Shown here one piece after another: positions 24,601 to 36,004 of a stretch of DNA of 64,000 bases. Location of the stretch: positions 1 to 64,000 of the forward strand of contig JANJWO010000009.1 of the NCBI GenBank assembly GCA_024709485.1. Reading direction: 5' to 3'. This stretch comes from Hydrogenophilaceae bacterium. Its GTDB lineage: Bacteria; Pseudomonadota; Gammaproteobacteria; Burkholderiales; Thiobacillaceae. A model generated the notes under the pieces. The model did not search any database, had not been told where the DNA came from, and saw only the letters and a list, made by a program, of their open reading frames with translations. The translations under genes were made by a program, and so were the position numbers. Within the stretch, counting starts at the first letter, position 1. Each line of letters starts with the position of its first letter.

Positions 24601-25135
24601 CCTTGCGCCGCTCCTTGTACTTGGAAATGCCGGCGGCTTCCTCCAGATAGGCGCGCAGTTCTTCCGGTTTCGCTTCGATCACGCGCGAAATCATGCCCTG
24701 CTCGATGATGGCGTAGGCGCGCGCGCCGAGGCCGGTGCCCATGAAGAGGTCGGCGACGTCGCGGCGCCGCACGTGCAGGTTGTTGATGTAGTAGCTGGAG
24801 TCGCCGTTGCGGGTCAGCACGCGCTTGACCGAAATCTCGGCGTACTGCGACCACTGGCCGGCGGCCTTGCCCTGGCTGTTGTCGAAAATCAGCTCCACCG
24901 AGGCGCGCGACACCGGTTTTCGCGCCGAGGAACCGTTGAAGATCACGTCCTGCATGGACTCGCCGCGCAGGTGCTTGGCCGAGGATTCGCCCAATACCCA
25001 GCGCACGGCGTCGATGACGTTGGACTTGCCGCAGCCGTTGGGGCCGACGACGCCTGTCAGCTGCGCGGGGATGGGGATGGTGGTGGGATCGACAAAGGAC
25101 TTGAAGCCGGCGAGTTTGATGGATGTGAGACGCAA
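21632..25135 (-). CDS. smc: Chromosome segregation protein SMC
   Basis: An 1167-residue condensin ATPase that compacts and separates sister chromosomes. Walker [10 protein letters not shown] at residues 31-39, ATP-head continuation [15 protein letters not shown], two long coiled coils (about 170-500 and 680-1000), a hinge around residues 505-670, and a C-terminal head with the signature [17 protein letters not shown] and Walker [16 protein letters not shown]. Length is typical. It is transcribed alone here, 58 bases after the malQ start on the same strand. Confidence 0.98.
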   Translation of the reverse strand: MRLTSIKLAGFKSFVDPTTIPIPAQLTGVVGPNGCGKSNVIDAVRWVLGESSAKHLRGESMQDVIFNGSSARKPVSRASVELIFDNSQGKAAGQWSQYAEISVKRVLTRNGDSSYYINNLHVRRRDVADLFMGTGLGARAYAIIEQGMISRVIEAKPEELRAYLEEAAGISKYKERRKETEARLKDARDNLNRVEDIRQELDKQIEKLAAQAEIARQYKALQEQLTASQHMLWYAKKRDAQAARGRLARDLGEAGNRLEAETARLREIEAQLETTRNEHYAAQDGFNVLQGEYYSAQSEVSRIEQALGHLRTTRERLSRQQAELETRNQSLNERIAAAAAEKDSQTDKLANLADLLAQAEARLTAASSQHLPEKEEALRQAQQAVGEAQRELSNSEQNRQVDEAHLSHAKKTLQQLEERKERLDRELVQLPRPDAAALSAKEAELAELAETLAQARVELEIHDSELPALDQARSQAAHELDEARRESHRLEAELGALSKLQESLKADEKLGHWLAQQNLNAAARIWQRLDVEPGWEAAVEAVLRERLQALETDARENWFAEAPPARMTVFDAAGAGGAAQAGSLLAKLGARAGSLPGAVHDWLAGVLTADSAEDARRRQHELQAGQSLVTPQGHVFTRHSVTFHGPHTAVESVLARSRDIENLGRQLEVQKLRAGELEAALRAAQATYAAAQQAAQQLRQQVNQAQSRHQAVQMEVVRFQQAVERVTQRRSQIEADLADIENSLVEERAEAVATEERLHNHRSEIDFARERVYEARQARDIADRAVHEAREMQREAERSLQETRFIETTASNKIGELTTLLAALEEEKSQSAQSLASLQQELFGLDEAPLETGLQHALAARVAREESLAAARNALEEITNRLRNEDEARIQCEQGLNPLRERMEQLRLKDQELLLTETQFEENLVQAQADQEALKVKYEQAGPKAGPLQSEINRLSGEVAALGAVNLAALEELTEAQERGTYLANQHADLLEATTTLEAAIRKIDQETRELLKATFDTVNANLGELFPQFFGGGRAELVLTGEELLDAGVQIIAQPPGKKNASIHLLSGGEKALTALSLVFALFKLNPAPFCLLDEVDAPLDDANTVRYSEMVKRMSAETQFLFITHNRITMEMAQHLAGVTMNEPGVSRIVAVDVQEALRFQEAAA

Positions 25136-25368
25136 GGGATGCTTCCTACTCTTACGGCGCCGCCATAACCTGCCGCGCGTCCCGATTGCTGCGTAGTGCG
25201 CCGCACGGAATCCTCATGCCTGTCGATTGCATTCCGGTTCCTGCGCCGCCTGCCTTGCATTCGAGCTGTTCGCTGCGGTTTTGGGTCGCCCTTCTATATA
25301 ATTCCCGAACTATCCAGCCCCTCCTCCGAGGCTGGCGCGATTTTCAGCCATTCTACACCGAGCCTGCC

Positions 25369-25788
25369 ATGCCCTCTGCCCCTTCCAAGGAACTGGAAAC
25401 CTTTCCCAGCCCCAAACCTGAGCGGGATTTTCACATTCACATGGAAATCCCTGAATTCACGTGTCTTTGCCCCAAGACCGGACAGCCGGATTTCGCCACC
25501 TTGCACCTGGACTACATCCCGGACAAGACCTGCGTGGAATTGAAGAGCCTCAAGCTCTACATCTGGAGCTTCAGGAACGAAGGCCATTTCCACGAGGACG
25601 TCACCAACCGCATTCTCGACGATCTGGTGCAGGCGACCCAGCCCCGCTTCATGCGGCTCACCGCCAAGTTCTTTGTGCGCGGCGGGATTTTCACCAACGT
25701 CGTCGCCGAACACCGCAAACAGGGCTGGGAGCCCGCGCCCAGGGTGGCTCTCGCCCAGTTCGAGCAGCAGTCCAACACGCGCGGTTGA
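25369..25788 (+). CDS. queF: NADPH-dependent preQ0 reductase QueF (unimodular)
   Basis: A 139-residue enzyme that reduces 7-cyano-7-deazaguanine to preQ1 in queuosine synthesis. The short, single-domain form is seen, with the catalytic Cys in [20 protein letters not shown], the substrate-binding [21 protein letters not shown], and C-terminal [11 protein letters not shown]. The ATG at 25369 gives the usual length; earlier in-frame starts add an unrelated stretch. No preQ1 riboswitch was recognised upstream. queD, an earlier step in the same pathway, is at 48609-48965, far away. Confidence 0.96.
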   Translation: MPSAPSKELETFPSPKPERDFHIHMEIPEFTCLCPKTGQPDFATLHLDYIPDKTCVELKSLKLYIWSFRNEGHFHEDVTNRILDDLVQATQPRFMRLTAKFFVRGGIFTNVVAEHRKQGWEPAPRVALAQFEQQSNTRG

Positions 25789-25868
25789 GGTTTTTTCGCA
25801 AAGAGGACTTGAGGAAAAGCTTCCTTTGCCAAGCCTCTCCTCCCGTCCTTCCGGCCCTGCTTGTTTGA

Positions 25869-27101
25869 ATGGCTTTTTTCCTCGGCCTTGATTTCGGCAC
25901 CTCGGGCGCGCGCGCCTGCGTGCTGGACGAAGCGGGCGGAATCGCGTTCGAAAGCCGCGTTGCCTACGCCGACCCCGCCGATCCGCAGCAATGGCGCGAG
26001 GCCCTGTTCGGGCTGCTTGGCGGCCTGCCCCGCGAAATCCGCGCGCGCCTGTCCGCGCTCGCCATCGACGGCACTTCGGGGACGCTGCTGGCCAGCGATG
26101 CCGCCTTCGAACCCGCCAGCCCCGCCCTGCTCTATCACGATGCGCGCGCCACGGAAGAAGCCCGGGCCATCGCCAACCCGCAGTATGGCCCCGTTTCCGG
26201 GCTGGCCAAACGCCTGTGGCTCGCCCGGCATTACCCCGCTGCCGCCTACTGCTTTCATCAGGCCGACTGGCTGGGGGCGCTGCTTACCGGCAAGGGCGGC
26301 CTCACGGATTATCACAATGCGCTGAAATCCGGCTTCGACGTGGAAAAACTGGCCTGGCCGGAATGGGTGAGCCGGCTTCCCGGCGCGCAATGGCAGCAAA
26401 AGGTGCTGACGCCGGGGGATGTCTTGGGGATGCCGCGTGCGGAAGTCGCGCGGCATCTCGGCCTCAATCCCGCCTGTCGCGTGCGCGCCGGCACCACGGA
26501 CAGCATCGCCGCCTTCATGGCGGCCGGCGTCCGGGAAGCGGGCGAGGCGGTGACCTCGCTGGGCAGCACGCTGGTGATCAAGCTGTTGTCGGAAAGACGC
26601 TTGGACGACCCTGCCAGCGGCGTGTATTCGCACCGCTACGGCAGGCTTTGGCTGGCCGGCGGCGCCAGCAACAGCGGCGGCGGCGTCCTGCGGCGGTTTT
26701 TCGACGACGCCGCGCTGGAACGCCTGTCCGGCCTGATCGATCCGGAGCGGCCGAGCGGCCTCGACTACTATCCCCTGCCCGCTGCGGGCGAGCGTTTCCC
26801 GCTCAACGACCCCGCGCTGGCGCCCCGCATGACGCCGCGGCCGCCAAGCGACGCCGATTTCCTGCACGGCCTGCTGGAAGGCATGGCCCGCATCGAGGCG
26901 CTCGGCTACGCCAGATTGCAGGCGCTGGGCGCCAGTCCGCTGAAAAGAATCCTGAGCTCGGGCGGCGGCGCCCAAAATCCGGCCTGGCGCCGGATCCGCC
27001 ATCTGGCCATGCGGGTGCCGGTGGAGACGGCAAGCCAGGTCGAAGCCGCCTACGGCGCCGCACGCCTCGCCGCCCTGGGCTCGGCCATCATGCCGGGCTG
27101 A
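25869..27101 (+). CDS. FGGY-family carbohydrate kinase
   Basis: A 410-residue sugar kinase, shorter than classical xylulokinases (about 490). N-terminal ATP motif FLGLDFGTSGARACVLDEAG, catalytic region around AIDGTSGTLLA and LLYHDARA, second domain with AGTTDSIAAFMAAG and SLGSTLVIK, and C-terminal ILSSGGGAQNPAWRRIR. The compact form is close to the D-ribulose kinases known from cyanobacteria and plants, so D-ribulose or D-xylulose is the likely substrate, by inference. It follows queF in the same direction with an 80-base gap. Confidence 0.88.
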   Translation: MAFFLGLDFGTSGARACVLDEAGGIAFESRVAYADPADPQQWREALFGLLGGLPREIRARLSALAIDGTSGTLLASDAAFEPASPALLYHDARATEEARAIANPQYGPVSGLAKRLWLARHYPAAAYCFHQADWLGALLTGKGGLTDYHNALKSGFDVEKLAWPEWVSRLPGAQWQQKVLTPGDVLGMPRAEVARHLGLNPACRVRAGTTDSIAAFMAAGVREAGEAVTSLGSTLVIKLLSERRLDDPASGVYSHRYGRLWLAGGASNSGGGVLRRFFDDAALERLSGLIDPERPSGLDYYPLPAAGERFPLNDPALAPRMTPRPPSDADFLHGLLEGMARIEALGYARLQALGASPLKRILSSGGGAQNPAWRRIRHLAMRVPVETASQVEAAYGAARLAALGSAIMPG

Positions 27102-27125
27102 TCTCGCCGGCGCCGCCCTGGCGTC

Positions 27126-27671
27126 CTAGCTTTCCTCGTGCTTGCGCAGGGTCACGCGCTTGGCCTGCAGGCCGTCGCCGGCGGCATCTTCGAGAAAGTG
27201 CACTTCGTCGCCTTCCGCGAGCTGCTCATAGTCGGCGTTTGCCAGGTTGGCGGCCGAAAAATAGAACTCGCGCCCATCCAGGCCGGCGATGAAGCCGAAG
27301 TGCGCTTCGGGCGCCAGCCTGGCCACATGGCCGGACAGCACCGGATCGTGCGTCTTGATCTCGAGGCGCTGGCGGCGCCCGTAGTCCTCGAGTTTCCTGC
27401 GCGCCGCATCGAAGGCATCCCTCAGCGCCACATACACATCCTCGTTTTTCTGGCGATCCACGACGATTTCGCCGCCCGGCACCGTGAGGTCGATGCGGAC
27501 ATTGAAGGGCTTGCCCTTGCTCTGATGCAGGCCGGGCTGGTCGATCACCACCCTGCAACTGATCAGGGCCGAATAGAACTGCTCCAGTTTCTGCGCCTTT
27601 TCCCGAATGTGGTTTTCCAGCGCGTCCGAGTGGCTCACGTCGTGAAAAGTGATTTGCAGCGGAATTTGCAT
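27126..27671 (-). CDS. hpf: Ribosome hibernation-type factor (HPF/RaiA) with extra C-terminal domain
   Basis: A 181-residue protein. Residues 1-105 form the S30AE domain that binds the 30S decoding centre (PLQITFHDVSHSDALENHIR, RKLEDYGRRQRLEIK). Residues 115-180 form a small beta-rich domain (FGFIAGLDGREFYFSAANL, DEVHFLEDA) resembling a cold-shock fold rather than the long-HPF dimerisation tail. This architecture is known among proteobacterial HPF paralogues. It is on the minus strand, before it lies the DksA-like gene, both linked with stringent or stationary control of translation and transcription. Confidence 0.9.
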   Translation of the reverse strand: MQIPLQITFHDVSHSDALENHIREKAQKLEQFYSALISCRVVIDQPGLHQSKGKPFNVRIDLTVPGGEIVVDRQKNEDVYVALRDAFDAARRKLEDYGRRQRLEIKTHDPVLSGHVARLAPEAHFGFIAGLDGREFYFSAANLANADYEQLAEGDEVHFLEDAAGDGLQAKRVTLRKHEES

Positions 27672-27728
27672 GATGGCTCCTCAAAACAATCGCCGGGCGG
27701 CGTTTCATGAAGGAAGGCGAGGCCGAAT

Positions 27729-28127
27729 CTAGAGTGTCGGCCGCCCGTCCTGCGCAAACAGTTGTTCATGCCTTTGCTGGCAGGCCAGGCAGCGCTTGGC
27801 GGTCGGGTAGGCCAGCAGACGTTGCGCCGGAATCTCGGCGCCGCAATCGGTGCATATGCCGAAATCGCCTGCTTTCATGCGGGCAAAGGCGGCATCGATA
27901 TCGCGCAGTTCATGAACCTGGCGATCGGCCCTCAGGATATTCATGTCAGCCAGCGCATCCGCAATCGAAACATCGCCGCTGTCGCCGGGTTCGCGCCCCA
28001 TGAGTTCGATCAGTTGCTGGTTGCCGCGCTGGTCGAATTCGTCCCGCACTTCTTCGAGCAGGGCTTTTTGCCTGTCGCGCAGCTTGCGGGTGATTGCCTC
28101 GCTGTCCTCGCGGCTGAGTCGGGCCAT
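27729..28127 (-). CDS. TraR/DksA-family zinc-finger protein
   Basis: A 132-residue DksA-like regulator. An N-terminal coiled coil (residues 5-75; LRDRQKALLEEVRDEFDQRG) leads to a four-Cys zinc finger, CTDCG and CLACQ, at about 92-117. DksA proteins enter the RNA polymerase secondary channel and work with ppGpp. The coiled-coil tip is GREPGDSGDVSIADA, which lacks the classical DxxDxA motif of DksA in exact form, so it is probably a paralogue and not the main DksA. Confidence 0.88.
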   Translation of the reverse strand: MARLSREDSEAITRKLRDRQKALLEEVRDEFDQRGNQQLIELMGREPGDSGDVSIADALADMNILRADRQVHELRDIDAAFARMKAGDFGICTDCGAEIPAQRLLAYPTAKRCLACQQRHEQLFAQDGRPTL

Positions 28128-28272
28128 TTTCTCCGGCTTTCCATTATCGCTTCACAATTTCATGATAGGAGTTTTGCGCACGCAGGCAACCCGCTGCAGC
28201 GCCGGCACGCCCGCGCGGCGCGCCGCCTGAGAAATTTGCGCAGAAATCCGGCTCGCCCCCTAGCAAAGGCTG

Positions 28273-28294
28273 AAACCCGTACTAGTTTGGGTTT
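28273..28294. promoter_or_regulatory. Inverted repeat before the PAS-domain gene
   Basis: AAACCC (28273-28278) and GGGTTT (28289-28294) are exact inverted copies separated by a ten-base spacer that itself contains ACTAGT. It lies 28 bases before the PAS gene start and could be an operator or a leader hairpin. No family of sites is recognised. Confidence 0.3.
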
Positions 28295-28322
28295 ATTAGC
28301 CGCAATTCCTCAGCAAGCCGGG

Positions 28323-28703
28323 ATGAACATCATGAGCAACCTCTCCGAGCTTCCCGCCGCCGTTCGCGTTGACGCGCAGCCCGGTCCGGCGACGATCGCG
28401 CTGGACGACGCAGGGCTGATCCAGGCATGCAGTGCGTCATGCGAAAAGCTGTTCGGCTACCCCGCCGCCGAACTGCTGGGCCAGCATGTCTCGCTGCTGC
28501 TGCCCAAACTGGAAGATATCGCCCTGATCGTCAGCAACGACATAAATCCCCGCCTGAAACACCTGTGCCATTGCGCCATTCCCTTCCTGGCCCGCCGGCG
28601 CGACGGCCGGGTTTTCGCCAGCGAGGTGTTTTTCAACCGCCTGTACAGCAGCAAGCCGGCGTTGCGGGTCATCGTGCGCAGGCTTGGCATGACGCCCCCC
28701 TGA
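28323..28703 (+). CDS. Stand-alone PAS-domain protein
   Basis: A 126-residue cytoplasmic protein consisting of one PAS domain: IALDDAGLIQACSASCEKLF, GYPAAELLGQHVSLLLP, then RRRDGRVFASEVFFN. No output domain is attached, so it may sense a small molecule or redox state and pass the signal to a partner. ATG codons at 28323 and 28332 are both possible; the second has GGATGA before it. The gene stands alone, convergent with the glyoxalase-like gene. Confidence 0.8.
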   Translation: MNIMSNLSELPAAVRVDAQPGPATIALDDAGLIQACSASCEKLFGYPAAELLGQHVSLLLPKLEDIALIVSNDINPRLKHLCHCAIPFLARRRDGRVFASEVFFNRLYSSKPALRVIVRRLGMTPP

Positions 28704-28752
28704 TTGGCCGCAGCGGCGGGCGCGCGCAGCGGGATGCGGATTCACTCCGTTC

Positions 28753-29136
28753 TTAGTACCCCGTTAGCGGAGCTTCAACGAATTCCAGGGCATTGTCATC
28801 CGGATCCCGGCAAAACAGCGCCGCCCTGCCCGACTGGCTGAGAGTGTAGGGAATGCCGATGGCATCGAGCCGTTCAGCGAGTTCCGCAACCGAGTCCACC
28901 CCTACTGCAACGTGGCGGTCGCGTCCGCCGTGCGCCGGGCGAATCAGGCCCTTTTCCGGGTTGGGCAGGCAGATCAGGTGGATCTGCCGAGAGCCGAGCT
29001 CGTACCAGACGCCGTCGAAACTCATGGCCGGGCGCCTCGGGCTGGGCACGAGGCCCAGCACGCCCTCGTAGAAGGCGCGGGCGCGAGCCAGGTCCTCGAC
29101 CAGCAAGGAGCTATGCAGCAGGCTGTGGATTCTCAT
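28753..29136 (-). CDS. VOC-family (glyoxalase/dioxygenase fold) protein
   Basis: A 127-residue vicinal-oxygen-chelate protein. Paired beta-alpha-beta modules are visible: SLLHSSLLVEDLARARAFYE and HVAVGVDSVAELAERLDAIG, with metal ligands likely His8 in the first strand, the His of IHLICLP, His75 of RHVAVGV and Glu in NALEFVE. The reaction is unknown. It overlaps the downstream end of the EamA gene by 26 bases, so it is co-transcribed after it. Confidence 0.85.
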   Translation of the reverse strand: MRIHSLLHSSLLVEDLARARAFYEGVLGLVPSPRRPAMSFDGVWYELGSRQIHLICLPNPEKGLIRPAHGGRDRHVAVGVDSVAELAERLDAIGIPYTLSQSGRAALFCRDPDDNALEFVEAPLTGY

Positions 29137-30004
29137 GTCTTTTCTCGATGCGGCCGGAAAACAGGCTGCCGGCGATGATCATCGCGGCGCCCACCCATTC
29201 GCGCAGGGCCAGCGCCTCGTTCGCCAGAAACCAGGAGGAGATTGCCGCCACCACCAGTTCGAACAGGAAAATGACGATGGCCTGGTTGGCCGAGGTATGA
29301 GTCAGGCCGTATTGCACCGCCAGCGTCATGAGGCCGATGCACAAGCCGACGCCCAGAAGCAGCAGCCAGACGGCGGGTGCGGCCTGCAAGGCGAACGCGA
29401 AGGGGCGCGACTCGGCCACAAGCGCGATCAGCGCGACCACCGTCACGCCGCCCCAGACGGCGAGCGACTTGGCCCAGAGATCGGCCTCGCTCACGCGGCG
29501 CGTGACGACATTGGCCAGGGCGAAAGTGGCGCCGGCCGAAAGCGCGATCCATTCGGCCTGATTGGCCGGCAGCGGCAGGCCGCCGTCTTCCGGCCACAGC
29601 ATGATCAGGGCGCCGGCGAAGGAAAACACCATGATGAGCCAGCCCCCGACGGACAGCCTTTCACCCAGCAGCCAGCGCGAGAAGATCACGGTCCAGACCG
29701 GCGCCAGATAGAACAGCAGCACCACGCGCATGATTTCGCCGCCGATTACCGCCAGCACGTAGCCCATGTTGGTCCAGCCGGCGGCCACGCCCAGCACCAG
29801 CAGCCAGCCCAGATGGCCCTGGGCGCTCTTCAGGTGCCTCCAGAAAAATGGCAGGGCCAGCACGAAGGGAATGGCATACGAGGCGAGCGAGGACACCACC
29901 CCTCCCACGCCGGCCGCTTCCAGCAGCCGGTAGGGATGCCAGATCAGTCCCCACATGCTGGCGCCGAACAGCAGCCCCAGCACGGGCAGTAAACGCAATG
30001 ACAT
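29111..30004 (-). CDS. EamA/DMT-family transporter
   Basis: A 297-residue permease with ten membrane segments in two EamA repeats (LLPVLGLLFGASMWGLIWHP first, ANQAIVIFLFELVVAAISSW near the end). It belongs to the drug/metabolite exporters; the substrate is not deducible. The ATG at 30004 opens directly on the first membrane helix and is preferred over 30043. It is divergent from dapC with 55 bases between. Confidence 0.88.
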   Translation of the reverse strand: MSLRLLPVLGLLFGASMWGLIWHPYRLLEAAGVGGVVSSLASYAIPFVLALPFFWRHLKSAQGHLGWLLVLGVAAGWTNMGYVLAVIGGEIMRVVLLFYLAPVWTVIFSRWLLGERLSVGGWLIMVFSFAGALIMLWPEDGGLPLPANQAEWIALSAGATFALANVVTRRVSEADLWAKSLAVWGGVTVVALIALVAESRPFAFALQAAPAVWLLLLGVGLCIGLMTLAVQYGLTHTSANQAIVIFLFELVVAAISSWFLANEALALREWVGAAMIIAGSLFSGRIEKRHENPQPAA

Positions 30005-30059
30005 AAAGTGTAAAATTCGCGGTTTCAGGCAGTTAGCGCTCAAAAATAACGCTTCAACG

Positions 30060-31250
30060 ATGAATTCCAGGCTCGATCAACTCCACCCCTATCCGTTCCA
30101 GAAACTGCGGGAGCTGTTTGCCGGCATTGTTCCCAATCCCGGTCTTGCGCACGTCAATCTCTCGATCGGCGAACCCAAGCACGCCACGCCCGAGTTTATC
30201 AAACAGGCCCTGAGCGCCAACATGGCCGGGCTGGCTTCTTATCCCCTGACCCAGGGCTCGGAGGCATTGCGCCAGGCCATCGCGGCCTGGTGCGGCAGGC
30301 GCTACGGCGTCGAACTCGATCCGGCCAGCGAAATCCTCCCGGTCAACGGCAGCCGCGAGGCCTTGTTCGCCTTCGCCCAGGCCGTGGTCGATCCCACCCG
30401 CCACAAGAAGCGCGTGGTGTCGCCCAACCCCTTCTACCAGATTTACGAGGGTGCCGCCCTCTTGGCCGGCGCCACGCCCTACTACCTCAACACCACGGCC
30501 GACAACGGCTACCGCATGGCCTGGGAAAGCGTGCCCGAGGACCTGTGGGAAACGGTGCAGCTGGTCTATGTCTGCACCCCCGGCAATCCCACCGGCAAGG
30601 TCATGGCCCTGGAGGACTGGAAGACCCTGTTCGCGCTGGCCGACCAGCACGGCTTCGTCATCGCCAGCGACGAGTGCTATTCGGAAATCCATTTCGACGA
30701 GTCGAATCCCCCTCTTGGCGCGCTCACCGCGGCGAAGCAGCTTGGCCGCGGCCACCGGAAGCTGGTCGTGTTCAACTCGCTGTCCAAGCGCTCCAACGTG
30801 CCGGGCATGCGCTCGGGCTTCGTCGCGGGCGATGCCGAGGTGATGCAGAAATTCCTGCTCTACCGCACCTATCACGGTTCGGCCATGTCGCCCATGATCC
30901 AGGCCGCGAGCGCCGCGGCCTGGGCGGACGAGGCGCATGTGGTGGAAAATCGCCGCCTCTATGCGGAAAAATTCGCCGCCGTGCAGCCCGTGCTGAATGG
31001 CGCGATGCGCGCGCCCATGCCGGATGCCGCCTTCTATCTGTGGGCGGAAGTCCCCGGCGGCGACGACACCGCTTTCGCGCGTGAGCTGTATGCGCGCAAG
31101 CACGTCACCGTGCTGCCGGGCAGTTTCCTCGCGCGCGAAGCGAAAGGCCGGAACCCGGGCAAGGGCATGGTGCGCATCGCCCTGGTCGACGGCCTCGGCC
31201 CCTGCCAGGACGCCGCACAGCGCATTGTGGAGTTCATCCGGGAAGCTTGA
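30060..31250 (+). CDS. dapC: Succinyldiaminopimelate transaminase
   Basis: A 396-residue class I/II PLP aminotransferase for the fifth step of the lysine/diaminopimelate pathway. Family parts: [61 protein letters not shown], and the PLP lysine in [20 protein letters not shown]. dapD, the preceding enzyme of the pathway, is 316 bases downstream on the same strand, the arrangement seen in many betaproteobacteria, which fixes the function better than sequence alone. Confidence 0.95.
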   Translation: MNSRLDQLHPYPFQKLRELFAGIVPNPGLAHVNLSIGEPKHATPEFIKQALSANMAGLASYPLTQGSEALRQAIAAWCGRRYGVELDPASEILPVNGSREALFAFAQAVVDPTRHKKRVVSPNPFYQIYEGAALLAGATPYYLNTTADNGYRMAWESVPEDLWETVQLVYVCTPGNPTGKVMALEDWKTLFALADQHGFVIASDECYSEIHFDESNPPLGALTAAKQLGRGHRKLVVFNSLSKRSNVPGMRSGFVAGDAEVMQKFLLYRTYHGSAMSPMIQAASAAAWADEAHVVENRRLYAEKFAAVQPVLNGAMRAPMPDAAFYLWAEVPGGDDTAFARELYARKHVTVLPGSFLAREAKGRNPGKGMVRIALVDGLGPCQDAAQRIVEFIREA

Positions 31251-31252
31251 CC

Positions 31253-31537
31253 GTGCGCATACTGCCTGCCCTGCTCATGGCACTCCTGGCCGCCCCGCCC
31301 GCCCTGGCCGACGAGACAAGCGAGCTGGAATACGCCGTGGGCCGGATACTCGAACGGGAGGGCGCGCTGTTCGTCGATTACGAAATCGCCGGGAACGGCA
31401 AGGTAACCGTGCTGTTCGGCGCCAACGAACCGGAATGGCGCATGCGAAACACGGTCGAGGCCTTACAATCCCACCCGAATATCGCGCCGGCGCTGTTCTG
31501 GAGCAGGATGGATTCCGAGTTTTGCGCGATCCGCTAA
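31253..31537 (+). CDS. Small exported protein between dapC and dapD
   Basis: A 94-residue protein with a signal peptide ([19 protein letters not shown]) and a mature part of 75 residues with [23 protein letters not shown] at 31253 is chosen; a TTG six bases earlier overlaps the dapC stop. The family and function are unknown to me. Its place inside the dap cluster hints at a peptidoglycan link, only by position. Confidence 0.65.
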   Translation: MRILPALLMALLAAPPALADETSELEYAVGRILEREGALFVDYEIAGNGKVTVLFGANEPEWRMRNTVEALQSHPNIAPALFWSRMDSEFCAIR

Positions 31538-31566
31538 TTTTTCATAACCACTTCACAGGAAATACC

Positions 31567-32391
<825 letters not shown>

Positions 32392-32583
32392 TCCCTGCGG
32401 ACCCTAAAGAACGCTCGTCAAGTGCCGTTTAGACCTATACCGGGGCATTGATTAACACCGCCGCTGCGGCAATGCCCATAACGAGAAGCGCACCGGGACC
32501 CGACCTGGCGCGTCAGGTAAAAGGCTGAACCTTCCCTTAAACAGCATCCTTGAATCCATGCCCGCGCAAGCGGGCATTTTTTT
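32392..32583 (+). ncRNA. Possible structured RNA after dapD
   Basis: The 190 bases after dapD carry no gene but several hairpins in a row: GGGCATTG with CAATGCCC (32443-32477), ACCTG with CAGGT (32503-32518), and a strong terminator at 32558-32583. Such a chain ending in a T-run is what a small RNA or a 3'-UTR-derived RNA looks like. No known RNA family is recognised and no promoter is evident. Confidence 0.3.
32558..32583 (+). terminator. Rho-independent terminator
   Basis: Arms ATGCCCGC (32558-32565) and GCGGGCAT (32570-32577) around GCAA, followed by seven T. The T-run overlaps the end of the minus-strand L,D-transpeptidase gene. It ends the dapC-dapD transcript or the RNA described at 32392. 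Confidence 0.9.
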
Positions 32584-33075
32584 AGCTGATGCGCACTTCG
32601 GCGCCTTCCTCGACCAGATCGAAGAGCTCGGCGACATCCGCGTTCTTCATGCGGATGCAGCCGTGCGAGGCCGGCGTGCCGATGAGGTGCTCCTCGTCGG
32701 TGCCGTGGATGTAGATGTAGCGGCTGCGGGTATCCACGCTGCCGCCCTGGTTCTTGCCAGCCTCCAGGCCGTCCAGCCAGAGGATGCGGGTAAGGATCCA
32801 GTCGCGGTCCGGATTGTCCCGCGCCAGTTCGCGCGACCACACCTCCCCTGTCGGCACGCGCGCCTTGAATACCGCATACAAGGGCTGGCCCGCGCCGATC
32901 TTCTCGGCGATGCGGTGGCGCCCGCGCGGCGTGCAGTAGCTGCCGCTTTGTTCGCCCAAGCCGTTTTTCGCCGTCGACACGCGGTATTCGCGGATCAGCC
33001 TGTCGCCATCCGGATAAGGCTCCCACAGGTACAGGCGCTGCAGCCGGCTGTCGATGTCGATGAAGTATCTGGCCA

Positions 33076-33076
<1 letters not shown>
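32582..33076 (-). CDS. L,D-transpeptidase (YkuD family)
   Basis: A 164-residue protein that is nearly only a YkuD domain; catalytic motif HGTDEEHLIGTPASHGCIRM with nucleophile Cys in SHGCIRM at about residue 140. Such enzymes make 3-3 cross-links or attach lipoproteins to peptidoglycan. No signal peptide is visible, which is unusual for a periplasmic enzyme, though cytosol-start members are common in this subfamily. It is last in the operon crcB to ldt; its ATG overlaps the tadA stop codon by one base (TAATG). Confidence 0.9.
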
Positions 33077-34990
<1,914 letters not shown>

Positions 34991-35076
34991 GTATTGGACG
35001 GGTGGATCAGCATGAGCGGCATTTTACCGCCGCGGACGCCGAATTACGCCATGCCCGATTCCGCCTGGCCAGGCGG

Positions 35077-35568
35077 CTACTCGATGGCGTCCTTGATGAT
35101 CTTGACTTCGAGCTTCTCGATGTCGGCCAGCACTTTTCTCAGCTTCGCGTTTTTCGTCTGCACCGGCTTGCGGTAGGACACATAAACGGTCTTGTCGCCG
35201 GGCAGTTGGTACACCGAAATGATGAAGGGGCACAGGGCGATGGCGTGCGGGTCGGCCTCCATCATGGCGCGCGACAGCGTGGCGCTGCAGAATTCGAACT
35301 GTTCGCCGTATTCATAAACCTGCCTGGCGGCGCCGACATCCTTGCCGGTGCGTTCCAGCATGTCGGCGATGTGCCCCATGCTGTTGATTTTGAGGCCTTC
35401 GGATTCGATGCCGGCGTGGATGAAATCGCGCACGTCGGCATACTTGCCCTGGGCCTTGAAGATGACCGCATAGCCGTCGGCGGCGAATGACAGGGCGGGC
35501 AGGAGCGCCAGCAAGCCCAGCGCAATCAGTTTTGGCACGATCGGTTTCGGCGCAATCAATTTTTTCAT
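35077..35568 (-). CDS. Exported DUF302-like protein
   Basis: A 163-residue protein with a signal peptide (IALGLLALLPALSFAADG, cut near residue 30). The mature part has a DUF302-like pattern (YAVIFKAQGKYADVRDFIHA, then ALCPFIISVYQLPGDKTVYV, YRKPV). DUF302 proteins are small periplasmic or cytoplasmic proteins of unclear function. The ATG at 35568 is the one that opens the signal peptide. Confidence 0.75.
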   Translation of the reverse strand: MKKLIAPKPIVPKLIALGLLALLPALSFAADGYAVIFKAQGKYADVRDFIHAGIESEGLKINSMGHIADMLERTGKDVGAARQVYEYGEQFEFCSATLSRAMMEADPHAIALCPFIISVYQLPGDKTVYVSYRKPVQTKNAKLRKVLADIEKLEVKIIKDAIE

Positions 35569-35644
35569 TATCCATTCTCCAGTCCGGACCGGCAAAAGCT
35601 TAACGGCTTATGCCGCCGCCGCCAATGATGATTTAATAACGGGT

Positions 35645-36004
35645 ATGACAAGCAAATCCGTGCAAGTTCAAGGGCGCGTCTGGCTCCGAATGAATGGCAA
35701 ATCCCTGCTGGGCAAGGGCCGGATGGAACTGCTGCGCCAGATCGAGGCGACCGGATCGATCTCCAAGGCGGCCAAGGCGATGAAAATGAGCTACAAGAGC
35801 GCGTGGGACGCCGTCGATGCGATGAACAACGCCATGGGCGCCCCGGTCGTGGAAAGCGCCAGCGGCGGTTCCCGGGGCGGCGGCAGCAGGCTCACCGAGG
35901 CCGCGCGGCGCCTGATCCTGGAATACCAGCGCCTGGAGGAGCGCCACCGGCAGTGGCTGGATGCGGCGGCGCGGGATTTTTCCGCGCGCATGTCGAGGAA
36001 ATGA
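35645..36004 (+). CDS. ModE-type winged-helix DNA-binding protein without molybdate domains
   Basis: A 119-residue protein covering only the N-terminal half of ModE: GRVWLRMNGKSLLGKGRMEL, IEATGSISKAAKAMKMSYKS (helix-turn-helix), AWDAVDAMNNAMGAPVVESA, GGSRGGGSRLTEAARRL. The C-terminal TOBE (Mop) domains that bind molybdate are missing. Full ModE represses molybdate transport genes. Such short forms are common in betaproteobacteria. It overlaps the cytochrome c gene (ATGA) and lies about 4.8 kb from a ModE-like operator in front of moaA. Confidence 0.88.
   Translation: MTSKSVQVQGRVWLRMNGKSLLGKGRMELLRQIEATGSISKAAKAMKMSYKSAWDAVDAMNNAMGAPVVESASGGSRGGGSRLTEAARRLILEYQRLEERHRQWLDAAARDFSARMSRK

Noticed and set aside
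25136-25368. preQ1 riboswitch before queF
   Set aside because: No pseudoknot with the A-rich tail of known preQ1 classes is visible.
25557-27002. 481-residue minus-strand frame over queF and the sugar kinase
   Set aside because: It is the antisense shadow of two well-supported genes and has no domain.
34991-35076. Fluoride riboswitch before crcB
   Set aside because: Pieces such as GGGCATGGCG look faintly like the motif, but the conserved pairing and the typical order of loops could not be built.
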